Positions 25,497 to 35,962 of a stretch of 64,000 nucleotides of DNA are shown here, in pieces. Every line of letters begins with the position of its first letter. Within the stretch, counting starts at the first letter, position 1. The notes under the pieces are model-generated. The model had not been told where the DNA came from and ran no database searches. It saw only the letters and a list, made by a program, of their open reading frames with translations. Source of the DNA: Algiphilus aromaticivorans DG1253 (GTDB taxonomy: Bacteria; Pseudomonadota; Gammaproteobacteria; Nevskiales; Nevskiaceae); NCBI RefSeq assembly GCF_000733765.1, contig NZ_JPOG01000001.1, positions 3,100,001-3,164,000 on the forward strand, in the 5' to 3' direction. The translations under genes and the position numbers were made by a program.

Positions 25497-25572
25497 TGGT
25501 GCCGGCGGAGAGAATCGAACTCCCGACCTTCGCATTACAAGTGCGCTGCTCTACCTGCTGAGCTACGCCGGC
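25497..25572 (-). tRNA. tRNA-Thr (anticodon TGT)
   Basis: Full cloverleaf on the minus strand: acceptor GCCGGCG/CGCCGGC, D-arm GCTCAGCAGGTAGAGC, anticodon loop CTTGTAA with TGT, T-arm with GTTCGATTC, and encoded CCA (25497-25499). The 3' end faces the integrase gene, so the tRNA probably serves as the attB site of the island. No second copy of the 3' segment is visible to the left within the window. Confidence 0.97.
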
Positions 25573-25589
25573 GTCGGGCGCCATTGTAG

Positions 25590-26393
<804 letters not shown>

Positions 26394-26454
26394 CGCATGG
26401 CCTCCCTGATCGTTCGTCCTGCCCGCTCACTCTAGGCGAGGCGGGCCGGCAGCG

Positions 26455-27414
26455 TCAGGCCGTGCCGCGAGCTGCCGCTCCCGTTTCGCCTTCGCGCGCA
26501 TCCTCGGGGGCTTCGGACTCCCACAGATAGGCTTCGGGATGGGCGCGGGCGTCGACAATGGCCTGCCAGGCCAGCGGGATGTAACGTCGCCGCTCGGGTA
26601 CGAGGCGCAGGACCAGGCGCAGCACGCGCCGCATGGCGCCAAAGGACCAGGCGTCCCAGCGCGACCAGCGCAGCTCGAATCGACTCCGAAACCGCCCGGG
26701 CAGCGTGCCCACGACCATGCGCCGCGCACCGGGCGCGATCAGGCGCAGCAGCAGGCGCCAGAGCGGATCCGGCAGGCGCGAGCCGGGCGGCTTCGGCGTC
26801 TCCAGGAGCTGGCGCTCGTCGAGCAGGTCGGAGGCGACCTCGCCCATGATCAGCCGCTCGTCGATCATGCGGTTGAAGTGGTGCCAGTACCCCGCCTCGG
26901 TCTGCGGAATGTCGGCCTCGCGCAGGCCGAGAATCCGCCCCAGCCGCTGCCATTCGGCGAACATGCGCTGCCGCTGGCTCGCGTCGGCTGGCCTGCCGAA
27001 GAGCTCGTGCATGCGGAGGCTGGCGTCGAAGCCCGTCATGTGCACCCAGCCGTAGGCTTCCGGGTCCAGCGCGTGGTAGCGCTTGCCTTGCTTATCGACT
27101 CCCTTGATGGGGCGATGGAACTCGCGCAGGGCAACGCCATTGGCGATGGCGGTTTCGGGGCGAGCATAGACCACCGGCCAGAGCATCTTGGTGGAGCGCT
27201 CGGCGCGGCCCCAGGGGTCGGTCTTGTAGACCGAGTGCTCACCCACCCCGGCGTCGATAACCGGATGCGCGACCTGCAGCACGAAGGCCTGCGGCAGCAT
27301 CAGATGGAACATGTAGGAGCCGAAGTCGCGCCAGGTGCAGGAATCTGGCCCGAGCGGGCGCGGCGCCTCGGCCCGGCTGGTTCCTCGCTCGGCAGCAATG
27401 CTGGCATGCGGCAT
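26455..27414 (-). CDS. MpaB-type oxygenase (DUF2236 family)
   Basis: 319 residues from the ATG at 27414 with GGGAGG upstream. Family features include MFHLMLPQAFVLQVAHPVID with a conserved His, GVGEHSVYKTDPWGRAERS, WVHMTGFDASL, and YWHHFNRMID. The family contains heme-dependent oxygenases such as latex-clearing protein and the fungal MpaB, which cleave isoprenoid chains. The substrate here is unknown. Divergent from a TetR regulator, which probably controls it. Confidence 0.85.
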   Translation of the reverse strand: MPHASIAAERGTSRAEAPRPLGPDSCTWRDFGSYMFHLMLPQAFVLQVAHPVIDAGVGEHSVYKTDPWGRAERSTKMLWPVVYARPETAIANGVALREFHRPIKGVDKQGKRYHALDPEAYGWVHMTGFDASLRMHELFGRPADASQRQRMFAEWQRLGRILGLREADIPQTEAGYWHHFNRMIDERLIMGEVASDLLDERQLLETPKPPGSRLPDPLWRLLLRLIAPGARRMVVGTLPGRFRSRFELRWSRWDAWSFGAMRRVLRLVLRLVPERRRYIPLAWQAIVDARAHPEAYLWESEAPEDAREGETGAAARGTA

Positions 27415-27468
27415 GGCGGCACCTCCCCCGGCACGGGGGTCAGGAAAATCTGCGTCCAGCATAATCCA

Positions 27469-27488
27469 AGTATTTGCTCGGTTATACT
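27469..27488. promoter_or_regulatory. possible TetR operator / promoter
   Basis: Short inverted repeat AGTAT (27469-27473) and ATACT (27484-27488) in the 118-bp gap between the divergent MpaB-like and TetR genes. TATACT at 27483-27488 could be the -10 of the TetR gene. Symmetry inside the arms is poor. Confidence 0.3.
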
Positions 27489-27532
27489 CGGGTTCCGCGT
27501 AGCGTGACCGCGCTAAAGCTCGAGTCCTGCAA

Positions 27533-28171
27533 ATGGTTGACTATGAACCGAAAAATCGCCCTCGCCAGGCGCGGTCGCGAGCGACTTTCGGCGCCATTCT
27601 GGATGCGACGGCTCGGATTCTGGTCGCCGAGGGTTACACCGGGCTGACCACCAACCGCATCGCCGACGTCGCCGGCGTGGGCATCGCCAGCGTCTACGAG
27701 TATTTCCCAGGCAAGGAGGCGGTGGTCGCCGCGCTGGCGGAGCGCGAACTGGACGCCTTCGTCGAGCGCATCGCCGGCCATCTGCCGGCGGTGGTCGCCA
27801 AGGGCGGTCGCAACGGGTTGCAGCACCTCTTCGAGGTCACGGTCAGCGAAGTCGCCGCGCAGGCCGCGCTGTATCGCGTCCTGCTGCGCGAAATTCCTTT
27901 CGTACCGACTCTGCCCGGCGTGCTGCAGCTCCAGGAGCGCGCCTTTACCTACGCGCGCGCGGCCAGCGCCCAGGCGCAGCCGGCCATCCGGCTCCCCGAT
28001 TTCGAGCGCGACACCTGGCTGATCTGGCAGATGACCTACAACACGCTGCTGGAGATCGGGTTCGGGCAGCACGCCGAGTCCGAACGCGCCGCACTGGTCA
28101 ATGGGCTCGTGCGCCTGGTCGCGCGCATGCTGTACCCCGGCAGCGCCGAAGTGCCGCCGGGCCAGCCATGA
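27533..28171 (+). CDS. TetR family regulator
   Basis: 212 residues. The N-terminal HTH is canonical: ATFGAILDATARILVAEGYT, GLTTNRIADVAGVGIASVYEYF, PGKEAVVAAL. The C-terminal ligand domain is of the TetR type with no assigned ligand. Divergent from the MpaB-like oxygenase; local control of that gene is the simplest reading. Confidence 0.92.
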   Translation: MVDYEPKNRPRQARSRATFGAILDATARILVAEGYTGLTTNRIADVAGVGIASVYEYFPGKEAVVAALAERELDAFVERIAGHLPAVVAKGGRNGLQHLFEVTVSEVAAQAALYRVLLREIPFVPTLPGVLQLQERAFTYARAASAQAQPAIRLPDFERDTWLIWQMTYNTLLEIGFGQHAESERAALVNGLVRLVARMLYPGSAEVPPGQP

Positions 28172-28178
28172 ACCAGAA

Positions 28179-29024
28179 TCAGCCGTTGGCCGCCATCGGC
28201 GCCATGTCGCGCACGTGCACATCCATCTGCGGATAGGGGATCTCGATGCCCTCTTCGTCGAAGCGCAGCTTGATGCGCTCAATGAGGTCGCAGCGCGTTG
28301 CCCACCACTCGCCCGTGGTGGTGTGGCCGCGCGCCGCGAAGTCGACGGAGTTGTCGCCGAGATTGGTCACCACGACCGTGGGCGAGGGGTCTTCCAGCAT
28401 GCGGTCCTCGGCAGCCAGAATCTCGTGCAGCAGCGCCTTCGCGCGCTTCAGATCGGCGGCATAGGAAATGCTCACCAGCAGGTCGACCCGCCGCGTGGGC
28501 AATGCGCTGTAGTTGGTGATGACACCGGACCAGACCGCGTTATTCGGAATCGTCACCAGCTGGTTGTCCAGGGACTTCAAGGTGGTGATGACGATCTTGA
28601 TGTCCTCGACCGTACCCATCTGCCCGGCGACTTCCACGAAATCGCCGACCCGGAAGGGGCGGAAGAGGATGATCATGACGCCGGCGGCGAAGCTGGAGAT
28701 CTGCCCCTGCAACGCCAGACCGACGGCCAGCCCCGCGCCGGCGAGCAGCGCGGCGGCGGAGGTCGTATCCACACCCAATCGGCCGAGAGCGGCGATGACA
28801 ATGACCGCGAGCGCCAGGCCGTAGACGACATTGCCCAGAAAGCGCACCAGCGTCGGATCCATGTTGCGCTTCTGCGCGTTGCGCTGGACGACGTCGATGA
28901 CCTTGCGCGCCACCCACTTGCCGATGAAGAAGACCAGAAGGGCGGACAGGACATTGACCGCCAACGGCAGCGCCAGATTCACCAATGCCACCGGGTCGGT
29001 GAAGTTCTCAAGAGAGATCGCCAT
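28179..29024 (-). CDS. mscS: small-conductance mechanosensitive channel (MscS)
   Basis: 281 residues, close to E. coli MscS (286), starting at the ATG at 29024 (AAAGGAAC upstream). Three N-terminal membrane helices; the pore helix TM3 reads LLAGAGLAVGLALQGQIS with the Gly/Ala pattern. The beta domain PFRVGDFVEVAGQMGTVEDI and the MscS motif IPNNAVWSGVITN follow. It opens under membrane tension to release solutes. Confidence 0.95.
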   Translation of the reverse strand: MAISLENFTDPVALVNLALPLAVNVLSALLVFFIGKWVARKVIDVVQRNAQKRNMDPTLVRFLGNVVYGLALAVIVIAALGRLGVDTTSAAALLAGAGLAVGLALQGQISSFAAGVMIILFRPFRVGDFVEVAGQMGTVEDIKIVITTLKSLDNQLVTIPNNAVWSGVITNYSALPTRRVDLLVSISYAADLKRAKALLHEILAAEDRMLEDPSPTVVVTNLGDNSVDFAARGHTTTGEWWATRCDLIERIKLRFDEEGIEIPYPQMDVHVRDMAPMAANG

Positions 29025-29104
29025 GAAAAGGTTCCTTTGGCTGTTGCGATTCCAGACGATGCGCAGTGTAGTCTGCGCGGCTGACGCCGCACCACGACCG
29101 CGCC

Positions 29105-29968
29105 ATGCCCGCCTCCCCAAAGCCGTTCTTCATTGATCGCGACGGCCAGCGCCTCGCCCTGCTCCAGCTCGGCCAGGGGCCGGAGGTTGTGCTGCTGCAC
29201 GGCTTTCCCGACACCGCCTGGGGCTTCCTGCCGGTAATGCGGCATCTCGCCGACGCCGGCTACCGCGCCACGGCGGTCTTCCTGCGCGGATATGCGCCCA
29301 GTAGCCTGGCGCCGGACGATGACTATCGTCTCGACGCGCTGGCCGCCGACGTGCTCGGCGTCATCGACGCGCTGGACGCGCCGCGTGCGGCCGTGGTTGG
29401 TCACGACTGGGGCGCGGTGGCCGCCTACGCCACAGCCCAGCGCGCGCCGGAGCGCATCGACGCGCTGGTCACCGCCGCCGTGCCGCATCTGCGCCGCTTC
29501 CTCGCCGCGCTGGGTTCGCGCCAATTGTGGCGCTCGCGCTACATGCTGCGCTTCCAGCTGCCCGGCGCGCCGGCGCGCTTCGCGCGCGGCGATGCGCTGG
29601 AACGGCTGGTAACGGAGTGGTCACCCGGCTGGGCCTTCACGCCCGAGGACCTCGCCCCCGTGCGTGAAAGCCTCCGTGAGCCGGCACGCGCCCGCGCGCT
29701 GCTGCGCTACTACCGGCAGCTGCCGGACCAGCTCGCCCACGCGCCCACGCGGCGGCGCTTGCTCGCCCCGGTGCCGGTGCCGGCCACCGTCGTCAGTGGC
29801 GCACAGGATGGCTGCATCGGCGCCGAGAACTTCCGCGGGCAGGAGCCGCTGTTTCCGGCTGGCCTGCAGCTCGAGCGCATGGCCGACGCCGGCCACTTCA
29901 TGCACTGCGAGCGACCGGAGGCCTTCGCGCGCATCGTGATGGCAGCGCTCGCCCGCGCGTCGATCTGA
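29105..29968 (+). CDS. alpha/beta hydrolase, epoxide-hydrolase/dehalogenase type
   Basis: 287 residues. Oxyanion motif LLHGFPDTAWGF near residue 37, nucleophile elbow VVGHDWGAVAA with Asp near 99, C-terminal His in DAGHFMHCERPEAF. Asp as nucleophile puts it with epoxide hydrolases and haloalkane dehalogenases rather than esterases. The substrate is unknown. It precedes glpD by 67 bp on the same strand. Confidence 0.85.
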   Translation: MPASPKPFFIDRDGQRLALLQLGQGPEVVLLHGFPDTAWGFLPVMRHLADAGYRATAVFLRGYAPSSLAPDDDYRLDALAADVLGVIDALDAPRAAVVGHDWGAVAAYATAQRAPERIDALVTAAVPHLRRFLAALGSRQLWRSRYMLRFQLPGAPARFARGDALERLVTEWSPGWAFTPEDLAPVRESLREPARARALLRYYRQLPDQLAHAPTRRRLLAPVPVPATVVSGAQDGCIGAENFRGQEPLFPAGLQLERMADAGHFMHCERPEAFARIVMAALARASI

Positions 29969-30035
29969 AGCGCGCCGCGCCGCGACAGCGCCGGCACGCC
30001 GCGGACGTCCGCGGCGAGGCTGGCAGAATGCAGCC

Positions 30036-31580
30036 GTGAGCAACGCAGCCTTTCCCCTCAAGCGCGACCTCGCCGGCCTGCAGGACGCGCGGCGCTTTGA
30101 CGTGCTGGTCGTCGGCGGCGGCATCTACGGCGCGTGGGCGGCCTACGACGCGGCCAGTCGCGGGCTGCGCACTGCACTCATCGACGCCGAGGACTGGGGT
30201 GCCGGCACCTCCTCGGCCTCCTCCAAGCTGATCCACGGCGGGCTGCGCTATCTGGAGAACTTCGAACTCGGGCTGGTGCGCCACGCGCTGACCGAGCGCC
30301 GCGTGCTGGCGCGGCTGGCGCCGCACATGGTGCGGCCGATCAACTTCGTGCTGCCGGTCTGGCAGGGCGCGCGCGTCGGCATGGCGCGGCTGCGCGCCGG
30401 GCTGATGCTCTACGACACACTGGCCTGGGGCCGTCAGCCCGTGCAGCGGCACAAGCGCTTCAACCGCGAGCGCCTGCTGCGGCGCTACCCCTTTCTGGCC
30501 GACGCCGGCCTGCGCGGCGGTTTCCGCTACGGCGACTGCCAGGAGGACGATGCCCGACTGGTGACGCTGGTCGTGGCAGCGGCCCAGGCCGCCGGCGCGG
30601 TCTGCGCCAATCACGTCCGTGCCGAGGCGCTGCAGCGCGACAACACCGGCACCGTCACCGGCGCCACGCTGCGGGACACCCTGGGCGACGCGCGCTGGAC
30701 GCTGCACGCCGGGCACACCGTGGGCACTGTCGGCCCGTGGGTGGAGGAGCTGACCGGCGCGCAGTCCCCCGCCGTGCAGTTCGTCAAGGGCACACATCTG
30801 GTCATGTCCGGGATCCCCGACTGCCACAGTGCCTTCCTGCTGAACGCGCCGCAGGACGGCCGCGTCTTCTTCGTCATCCCGTACTACAACCGCACGCTAG
30901 TCGGCACGACCGAGGTCTCGGTTAACGCACCGGCCGACGCCCGTCCCAGCGACGAGGAATGCCGCTACCTGCTCGCCGCCGCCCACGCCTGGATGCCCGG
31001 CCTGCCCTGGCGCGAGGAGGACATCATCCAGCGCTTCGCCGGCATCCGCACGCTGGCCGCGCAGGGCGCCGGCTCGCTGTCCAAGGTGTCGCGCGAGTTC
31101 GAGATCACCCAGCCGGCGCCGGGGCTGACAGTGCCGGTCGGCGGCAAGTACACCACCGCGCGCCTGGACGCCGCCGAGATCATCGACAGCGTCTGCGGGC
31201 ATCTCGGTGTGAAGGCGAAGAGCGTGACAGACCGCGCGCCGCTACCCGGCGCACCGCCAGCCGACAACAGCCTCGGCGACTGGCTGGAAGACGCCCAGCG
31301 CCGCCTGTGCGCGCTGGGCCTCGACGAGGCCGCCGCCATGCAGGCGGCGCTGCGCCATGGCACGCGCGTCGACACGCTCTGCGCGCGCCTGGAAGCCGAT
31401 AAGGGTTTGGCCACCCGCATCCGGCCGGATTGCCCCTTCGCGCGCGTCGAAGCCGCCGTCGCGATAAGCGACGAAATGGCGATGACTGCCGAGGATGTGC
31501 TTCGCCGCCGTCTGCCGCTGGATCTGCTCGACACCGACCGCGAGGCGGCGCGCACGAGCATCGCCGATCTGCTGCCCTAG
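30036..31580 (+). CDS. glpD: aerobic glycerol-3-phosphate dehydrogenase
   Basis: 514 residues from a GTG. FAD-binding DVLVVGGGIYGAWAAYDAASR at residues 23-43, then SSKLIHGGLRYLEN, the conserved family block, and the catalytic-domain GGKYTTARLDA. Membrane-associated, it oxidises glycerol-3-phosphate to dihydroxyacetone phosphate and passes electrons to quinone. A downstream lipase may supply glycerol, but that link is inference. Confidence 0.94.
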   Translation: MSNAAFPLKRDLAGLQDARRFDVLVVGGGIYGAWAAYDAASRGLRTALIDAEDWGAGTSSASSKLIHGGLRYLENFELGLVRHALTERRVLARLAPHMVRPINFVLPVWQGARVGMARLRAGLMLYDTLAWGRQPVQRHKRFNRERLLRRYPFLADAGLRGGFRYGDCQEDDARLVTLVVAAAQAAGAVCANHVRAEALQRDNTGTVTGATLRDTLGDARWTLHAGHTVGTVGPWVEELTGAQSPAVQFVKGTHLVMSGIPDCHSAFLLNAPQDGRVFFVIPYYNRTLVGTTEVSVNAPADARPSDEECRYLLAAAHAWMPGLPWREEDIIQRFAGIRTLAAQGAGSLSKVSREFEITQPAPGLTVPVGGKYTTARLDAAEIIDSVCGHLGVKAKSVTDRAPLPGAPPADNSLGDWLEDAQRRLCALGLDEAAAMQAALRHGTRVDTLCARLEADKGLATRIRPDCPFARVEAAVAISDEMAMTAEDVLRRRLPLDLLDTDREAARTSIADLLP

Positions 31581-31847
31581 GGCCGCCGACAACACCCCGA
31601 TCCGCCAGTCAAACGGCCGGAAGCGCCGTTCGACGGACAGCACCCTGTTTGTGCGCCACCGCACAGTCCACGACGTGCGCTTTGAGCGTACGCTTGGGGC
31701 TCGGTTAATGGGTAGCAGGCGTCTTGTCGCCTCGGGGATTTCCTGAAGCAGGGTAAAAGCCGATACCACTGCGCGACAGCACTCCTGGTCACCGAAGAGA
31801 CGCGGCAGCTTCCGGCATGTCGCGCCCTGCGAGCGATGGAGACAAGC

Positions 31848-34085
31848 ATGCGCAAGATGTGGGTATGGCCGCTGACCGCGGCACTAGCGGCGCTCAGCCT
31901 GACCGCCTGTGACCGCACCGATGACGCCGAGGACGGCGGCATCCCCAAGGGCAATCTGATATCGCAGTTCGAGCCCACCGCCGGGACCGTGCCCTTTCCC
32001 TTCGACGGACTCTTCTCCGGATTCTCCGATCCGACGCTGAACATCCCGCAGGATGCGGCGCCTGCGCAGGCGGCGAACCAGACCGACGGCTGGTCAACCA
32101 CCGCCAGCATCTTCACCGACTTCATCGGTTTCGTGGACTTCGACACCACCGCTGAAGGCCTGCGCGTCATCGCACTGCCCGAGGGCGGAGCACCACAGGT
32201 TCTCACTGAGGGGGTCGACTACCAGATCAGCGACTACCCCGCCACCGGTACGATTCCGGGCACGGACATCGTTGCGCCCATCAACAGTTTCCGCACGCGC
32301 CTGCTGATCGAGCCGCTGAAGCCACTGCAGGCCTCGACACGGCATCTCGTCGTTATCACCGACGCGCTGCGCGACATCAGCGGCAATCGCGCCGTTGGCT
32401 CGACGCAGTGGCAGGTCGTGCGACGCAGCCAGCCGGTGTCCGAGCAGGACGACCTCTACGTGCAGGGCCTCTCGCCCCAGGCCGTCGCGACGCTGGAATC
32501 GCTGCAGCAGCAGATCGTGGGGCCGACGCTGGATGGCGTCTCCGCCATCACCGGCCTGCCGCGCGAGCGCATCGTGCTGGCCTGGCCCTTCACCACACAG
32601 TCCATCGGCGAGAGCCTCGGGCGCCTCGCCGAGCGCGCACCGGCGCGTGCAGCCGCCGGCGCTGCCCAGCCGCTGCAGATCCTCGCGGGCCCTTCGGGAC
32701 TGACGCTGGCCAACATCGGCGCCCCGAATCTCGCCGACATCTTCGTCGGTGCCGTCGATCTGCCCTACTACCTGGAAGCGCCGGGTGACGGCAACGCCGA
32801 CGCCATCGTCAACCAGACCTTCTGGGCGGCCGACCCGGCCCAGCCCAATCTGGGCACGCAGGAAAACCCGACCACCTTCCTCGGTCAGGTGCCCTGCGGC
32901 GCCTTCGCCGCCGGTGCCATGGGCCTGTCGCCCAGCACCAGCACGACGCGTTGCTTCCCGGTGCCGGTGGAGCGTGGCACCGAGCGTGCGCCGCTGCTGC
33001 TGACCGTACCGAATCAGGTGGCGAAGCCGGAAGCCGGCTGGCCCATCGTCATCTTCCAGCACGGCATCACCTCCGACCGCAGCGCCTTGCTGGCACTGGC
33101 GCCGGCGCTGTCCAGCGCCGGCTTCGTGACCGTGGCCATGGACCTGCCGCTGCACGGTATTCCACCGGCAGACTGCAGTGCCGAAGGCGCCGATGCGCTA
33201 TGCGGCGCGCGCCAGCAGCTGCGCGGCGCCAACGCGCTCTTCGGCGCGCGCGAGCGCACCTTCGACGTCGATCTGGACGGTCAGCCGGGCCCGGACGGCT
33301 CAGGCGCCAACTTCATCAATCTGCCCAGCCTGCTGACTTCGCGTGACAACAACCGCCAGGCCGTCGCCGATCTGCTGCATCTGCGCGCGTTGACGACACG
33401 GCTGGATTTGAACAGCGACGGCGCGCCGGACATCGACCCCGCACGTGTCTACTTCGTCGGCCATTCGCTGGGCGGCATCACCGGTAGCACCTTCGTCGCC
33501 CTCGACGAGCAGGTGCGCGCCGCGACGCTGGCCAACCCCGGCGGCGGCATCGGCAAGCTGCTCGATGCCTCGCGCAGCTTCGGACCCGTCATCGCGCAGG
33601 GCCTGGCAGCGAACGGGGTTGTCGAAGGCACCGACGCTTACGAGACCTTCCTGCGCTTCGCCCAGCACCTCATCGACCCGGGCGACCCGATCAACTACGC
33701 TCAGCAACTCGGCGATCGCCGCATCCACTTCATCGAGGTCGTCGGCGATCTGGTAGTGCCCAATACTGCGCCGCGCAATCCGCCGGCTGGCGAGGAGGGC
33801 AACGACCCGCGCCTCGACCGCGTCACTGTCGCCGGACCGCTGTCGGGGAGCACGCCGCTGATCGAGCAGATCGGCCTGGAGGTCGCCGTGATCGACGACC
33901 TCGACGCGCCGGCCGATGTGCGCCTCGGCGATGACGCTCCAACGGCAGTGCGCTTCACATCGGGCAGCCATAGCTCCGTGCTGATCCCGGCTACCGACCC
34001 GGTGACGCAGGAGATGCAGCGCCAGATCGTCAACTTCCTGGCCAGCGACGGCCAGTGTCTGCCGCTGCGCGGGAGCTGCCAATGA
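31848..34085 (+). CDS. VolA/Pla-1-type surface lipoprotein lipase
   Basis: 745 residues from the ATG at 31848, chosen for GGAG 8 bases upstream. A lipoprotein signal ends in LTAC. The N-terminal part (NLISQFEPTAGTVPFPFDGL, ending in DRIFT-like repeats) matches the VolA/Pla-1/cef extracellular lipase family, and the lipase domain has FQHGITSDR and the nucleophile elbow GHSLGG (Ser540). VolA in Vibrio releases fatty acids from lysophospholipids for uptake. Its stop overlaps an ATG of the next gene. Confidence 0.88.
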   Translation: MRKMWVWPLTAALAALSLTACDRTDDAEDGGIPKGNLISQFEPTAGTVPFPFDGLFSGFSDPTLNIPQDAAPAQAANQTDGWSTTASIFTDFIGFVDFDTTAEGLRVIALPEGGAPQVLTEGVDYQISDYPATGTIPGTDIVAPINSFRTRLLIEPLKPLQASTRHLVVITDALRDISGNRAVGSTQWQVVRRSQPVSEQDDLYVQGLSPQAVATLESLQQQIVGPTLDGVSAITGLPRERIVLAWPFTTQSIGESLGRLAERAPARAAAGAAQPLQILAGPSGLTLANIGAPNLADIFVGAVDLPYYLEAPGDGNADAIVNQTFWAADPAQPNLGTQENPTTFLGQVPCGAFAAGAMGLSPSTSTTRCFPVPVERGTERAPLLLTVPNQVAKPEAGWPIVIFQHGITSDRSALLALAPALSSAGFVTVAMDLPLHGIPPADCSAEGADALCGARQQLRGANALFGARERTFDVDLDGQPGPDGSGANFINLPSLLTSRDNNRQAVADLLHLRALTTRLDLNSDGAPDIDPARVYFVGHSLGGITGSTFVALDEQVRAATLANPGGGIGKLLDASRSFGPVIAQGLAANGVVEGTDAYETFLRFAQHLIDPGDPINYAQQLGDRRIHFIEVVGDLVVPNTAPRNPPAGEEGNDPRLDRVTVAGPLSGSTPLIEQIGLEVAVIDDLDAPADVRLGDDAPTAVRFTSGSHSSVLIPATDPVTQEMQRQIVNFLASDGQCLPLRGSCQ

Positions 34086-34141
34086 ACAGCATCGAACGGC
34101 AAACCACCCTTCATCGCGATCCCGGCCAGCAGGAGTCCGTC

Positions 34142-35962
34142 ATGCCGACCACCTTCATTCTTCGCGGCGCCTGCAGCCTGGCGCTGGGCGCCGCATTGCT
34201 GGCCGCCTCACCAGCACAAGCGATGCGCACCAGCATCGGCGACATCGACATGTCGCTGCAGAACCGCATCAGCTTCGGCATCGCCTTTCGAACGGAAAGC
34301 CCGGACAGCGACCTGCTGGGTATTGCCAACGGCGGCGAAGCCTTCTCCACCAACTTCGATGACGCCAACCAGAACTTCGACAGTGCCGGCGAGCCCTTTA
34401 CCGCACCACTGAAGCTGCTCAGCGACTTCAGCGCCGACTGGAACGGCTTCACGCTCTTCGCGCGCGGTGGCTTCGGCTTCGACGGCGTGTTGCACCGGCG
34501 CAACAACTTCGACCGGTCGGACTACGGCCCCGGCAAGGAAGCCTCCCTCGCCGAGCTCGAGCGCAAGAACGATGGGGTACGCAGCGAGGTCGGACGCTAC
34601 GCCGAGTTGCTGGACCTGCATATTTCGGCCTCGCATCGCTTCCTGGGCCGCTCGCTCAGTTGGAAGCTCGGCCGGCAGATCATCAACTGGGGCGAGTCGA
34701 CCTTCATCCAGAACGGCCTCAACGCCATCGTCGCCGCCAATGCCAATCGCGCCGGCGTGCCCGGCGCCGAGCTGGAGGAGGTCTTCGTGCCGACGGCCAA
34801 CCTCTGGGCGGCCATGGATCTCACCTCGCTCATCTCGGCGGAGGCCTGGTACCAGCTGCAGTGGGAGCGCACAGAGCCCTTCGCATCGGGCACCTTCTTC
34901 TCCACCAACGATTTCGTGGCCGCCGGCGGAACTCGTGCCAATCTGGGCTTCGGGCGCGTGACGGAGAACAGTCCGCCCGGGACGCCCTGCGCGGCACCGC
35001 CCTTCCCGGGGAATCCCTGCGTGCCCTTCGGCTCCTCGATCCCGCGCACGGGCGACGACGAACCGAGCGATTCCGGCCAGTTCGGCGGCGCGCTGCGCTT
35101 CTTCGTACCGGCGCTGGCCGGCGCCGATATCGGCCTCTACGCCACGCGCTATCACAGCCGGCTGCCGCTGATCTCGGGCATCTCGCGCACCGATGCCACC
35201 GCCACCTCGCAGACGGCGGCCTTCCGCATCGACTACCCCGAGGACATCCAGATGTTCGGCGCCTCGGCTTCCTTCCAGGGCCCCTTCGGAACCTCGATCC
35301 AGGCAGAGTACAGCTACAAGATCGACCAGCCCCTGCAGCTCGACGACGTCGAGATCCTGCTGGCAGGCCTCGGCGCCCCCAACCAGATCGTCGACAACAC
35401 GCCGCTGCCCACCTCGTTGGGCAATCAGTACATCCGCGGCTGGCGGCGGCACGACGTCCATCAGGCCATCCTTGCCTTCACCCAGCTCTTCGGACCGAAC
35501 ACGATTCCGGGCAGCAGCCAGACGGTCTGGCTCTTCGAAACGGGTTACACCCGCGTCAACGGCCTGCCCGACAACGACGAGCTGCGCTACGAGGCGCCGG
35601 GTACGCCACTGCCCGGCAATGCCGCCATCGCGGCCTCGCAGGGGCTTCCGGTCGAAACAGGCCAATTCGCCACAACCAGTTCCTGGGGCTATCGCACGGT
35701 CGTGGCCTCCACCTACAACAATGTCCTGGGCGGCATGAATGTCACACCGAGCCTGCGCTTCGATCACGACGTCAATGGCATGACGCCCTCGCCGCTGGGC
35801 AACTTCGTGGACGGGCGCAAGCAGGTAGCCACGAACCTCAAGTTCGACTATCTGTCGACCTGGCAGTTTGATGTCGGCTACACGATGTTCTTCGGCGGCG
35901 GCAAGCAGAATCTTCTGGCGGACCGGGACTTCGTGCAGCTGGCGCTGCGCTACGCCTTCTAG
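34142..35962 (+). CDS. DUF1302 outer-membrane protein
   Basis: 606 residues from the ATG at 34142, chosen because AGGAG lies 6 bases upstream and a signal peptide follows at once (MPTTFILRGACSLALGAALL, AQA cleavage). The DUF1302 pattern is clear: RISFGIAFRTESPDSDLLG, LGRQIINWGESTFIQNGLNAI, and a C-terminal beta-strand ending in YAF, the signature of outer-membrane barrels. DUF1302 proteins often accompany lipid or hydrophobic-substrate metabolism. It forms a unit with the upstream lipase. Confidence 0.88.
   Translation: MPTTFILRGACSLALGAALLAASPAQAMRTSIGDIDMSLQNRISFGIAFRTESPDSDLLGIANGGEAFSTNFDDANQNFDSAGEPFTAPLKLLSDFSADWNGFTLFARGGFGFDGVLHRRNNFDRSDYGPGKEASLAELERKNDGVRSEVGRYAELLDLHISASHRFLGRSLSWKLGRQIINWGESTFIQNGLNAIVAANANRAGVPGAELEEVFVPTANLWAAMDLTSLISAEAWYQLQWERTEPFASGTFFSTNDFVAAGGTRANLGFGRVTENSPPGTPCAAPPFPGNPCVPFGSSIPRTGDDEPSDSGQFGGALRFFVPALAGADIGLYATRYHSRLPLISGISRTDATATSQTAAFRIDYPEDIQMFGASASFQGPFGTSIQAEYSYKIDQPLQLDDVEILLAGLGAPNQIVDNTPLPTSLGNQYIRGWRRHDVHQAILAFTQLFGPNTIPGSSQTVWLFETGYTRVNGLPDNDELRYEAPGTPLPGNAAIAASQGLPVETGQFATTSSWGYRTVVASTYNNVLGGMNVTPSLRFDHDVNGMTPSPLGNFVDGRKQVATNLKFDYLSTWQFDVGYTMFFGGGKQNLLADRDFVQLALRYAF

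Noticed and set aside
25350-25535. Longer integrase reading through the tRNA
   Set aside because: The extra residues are a translation of tRNA-Thr; GTG at 25349 has a good AAGGAG.
28101-29084. Long plus-strand frames antisense to mscS and others
   Set aside because: High-GC shadow frames; real genes on the other strand have clear families.
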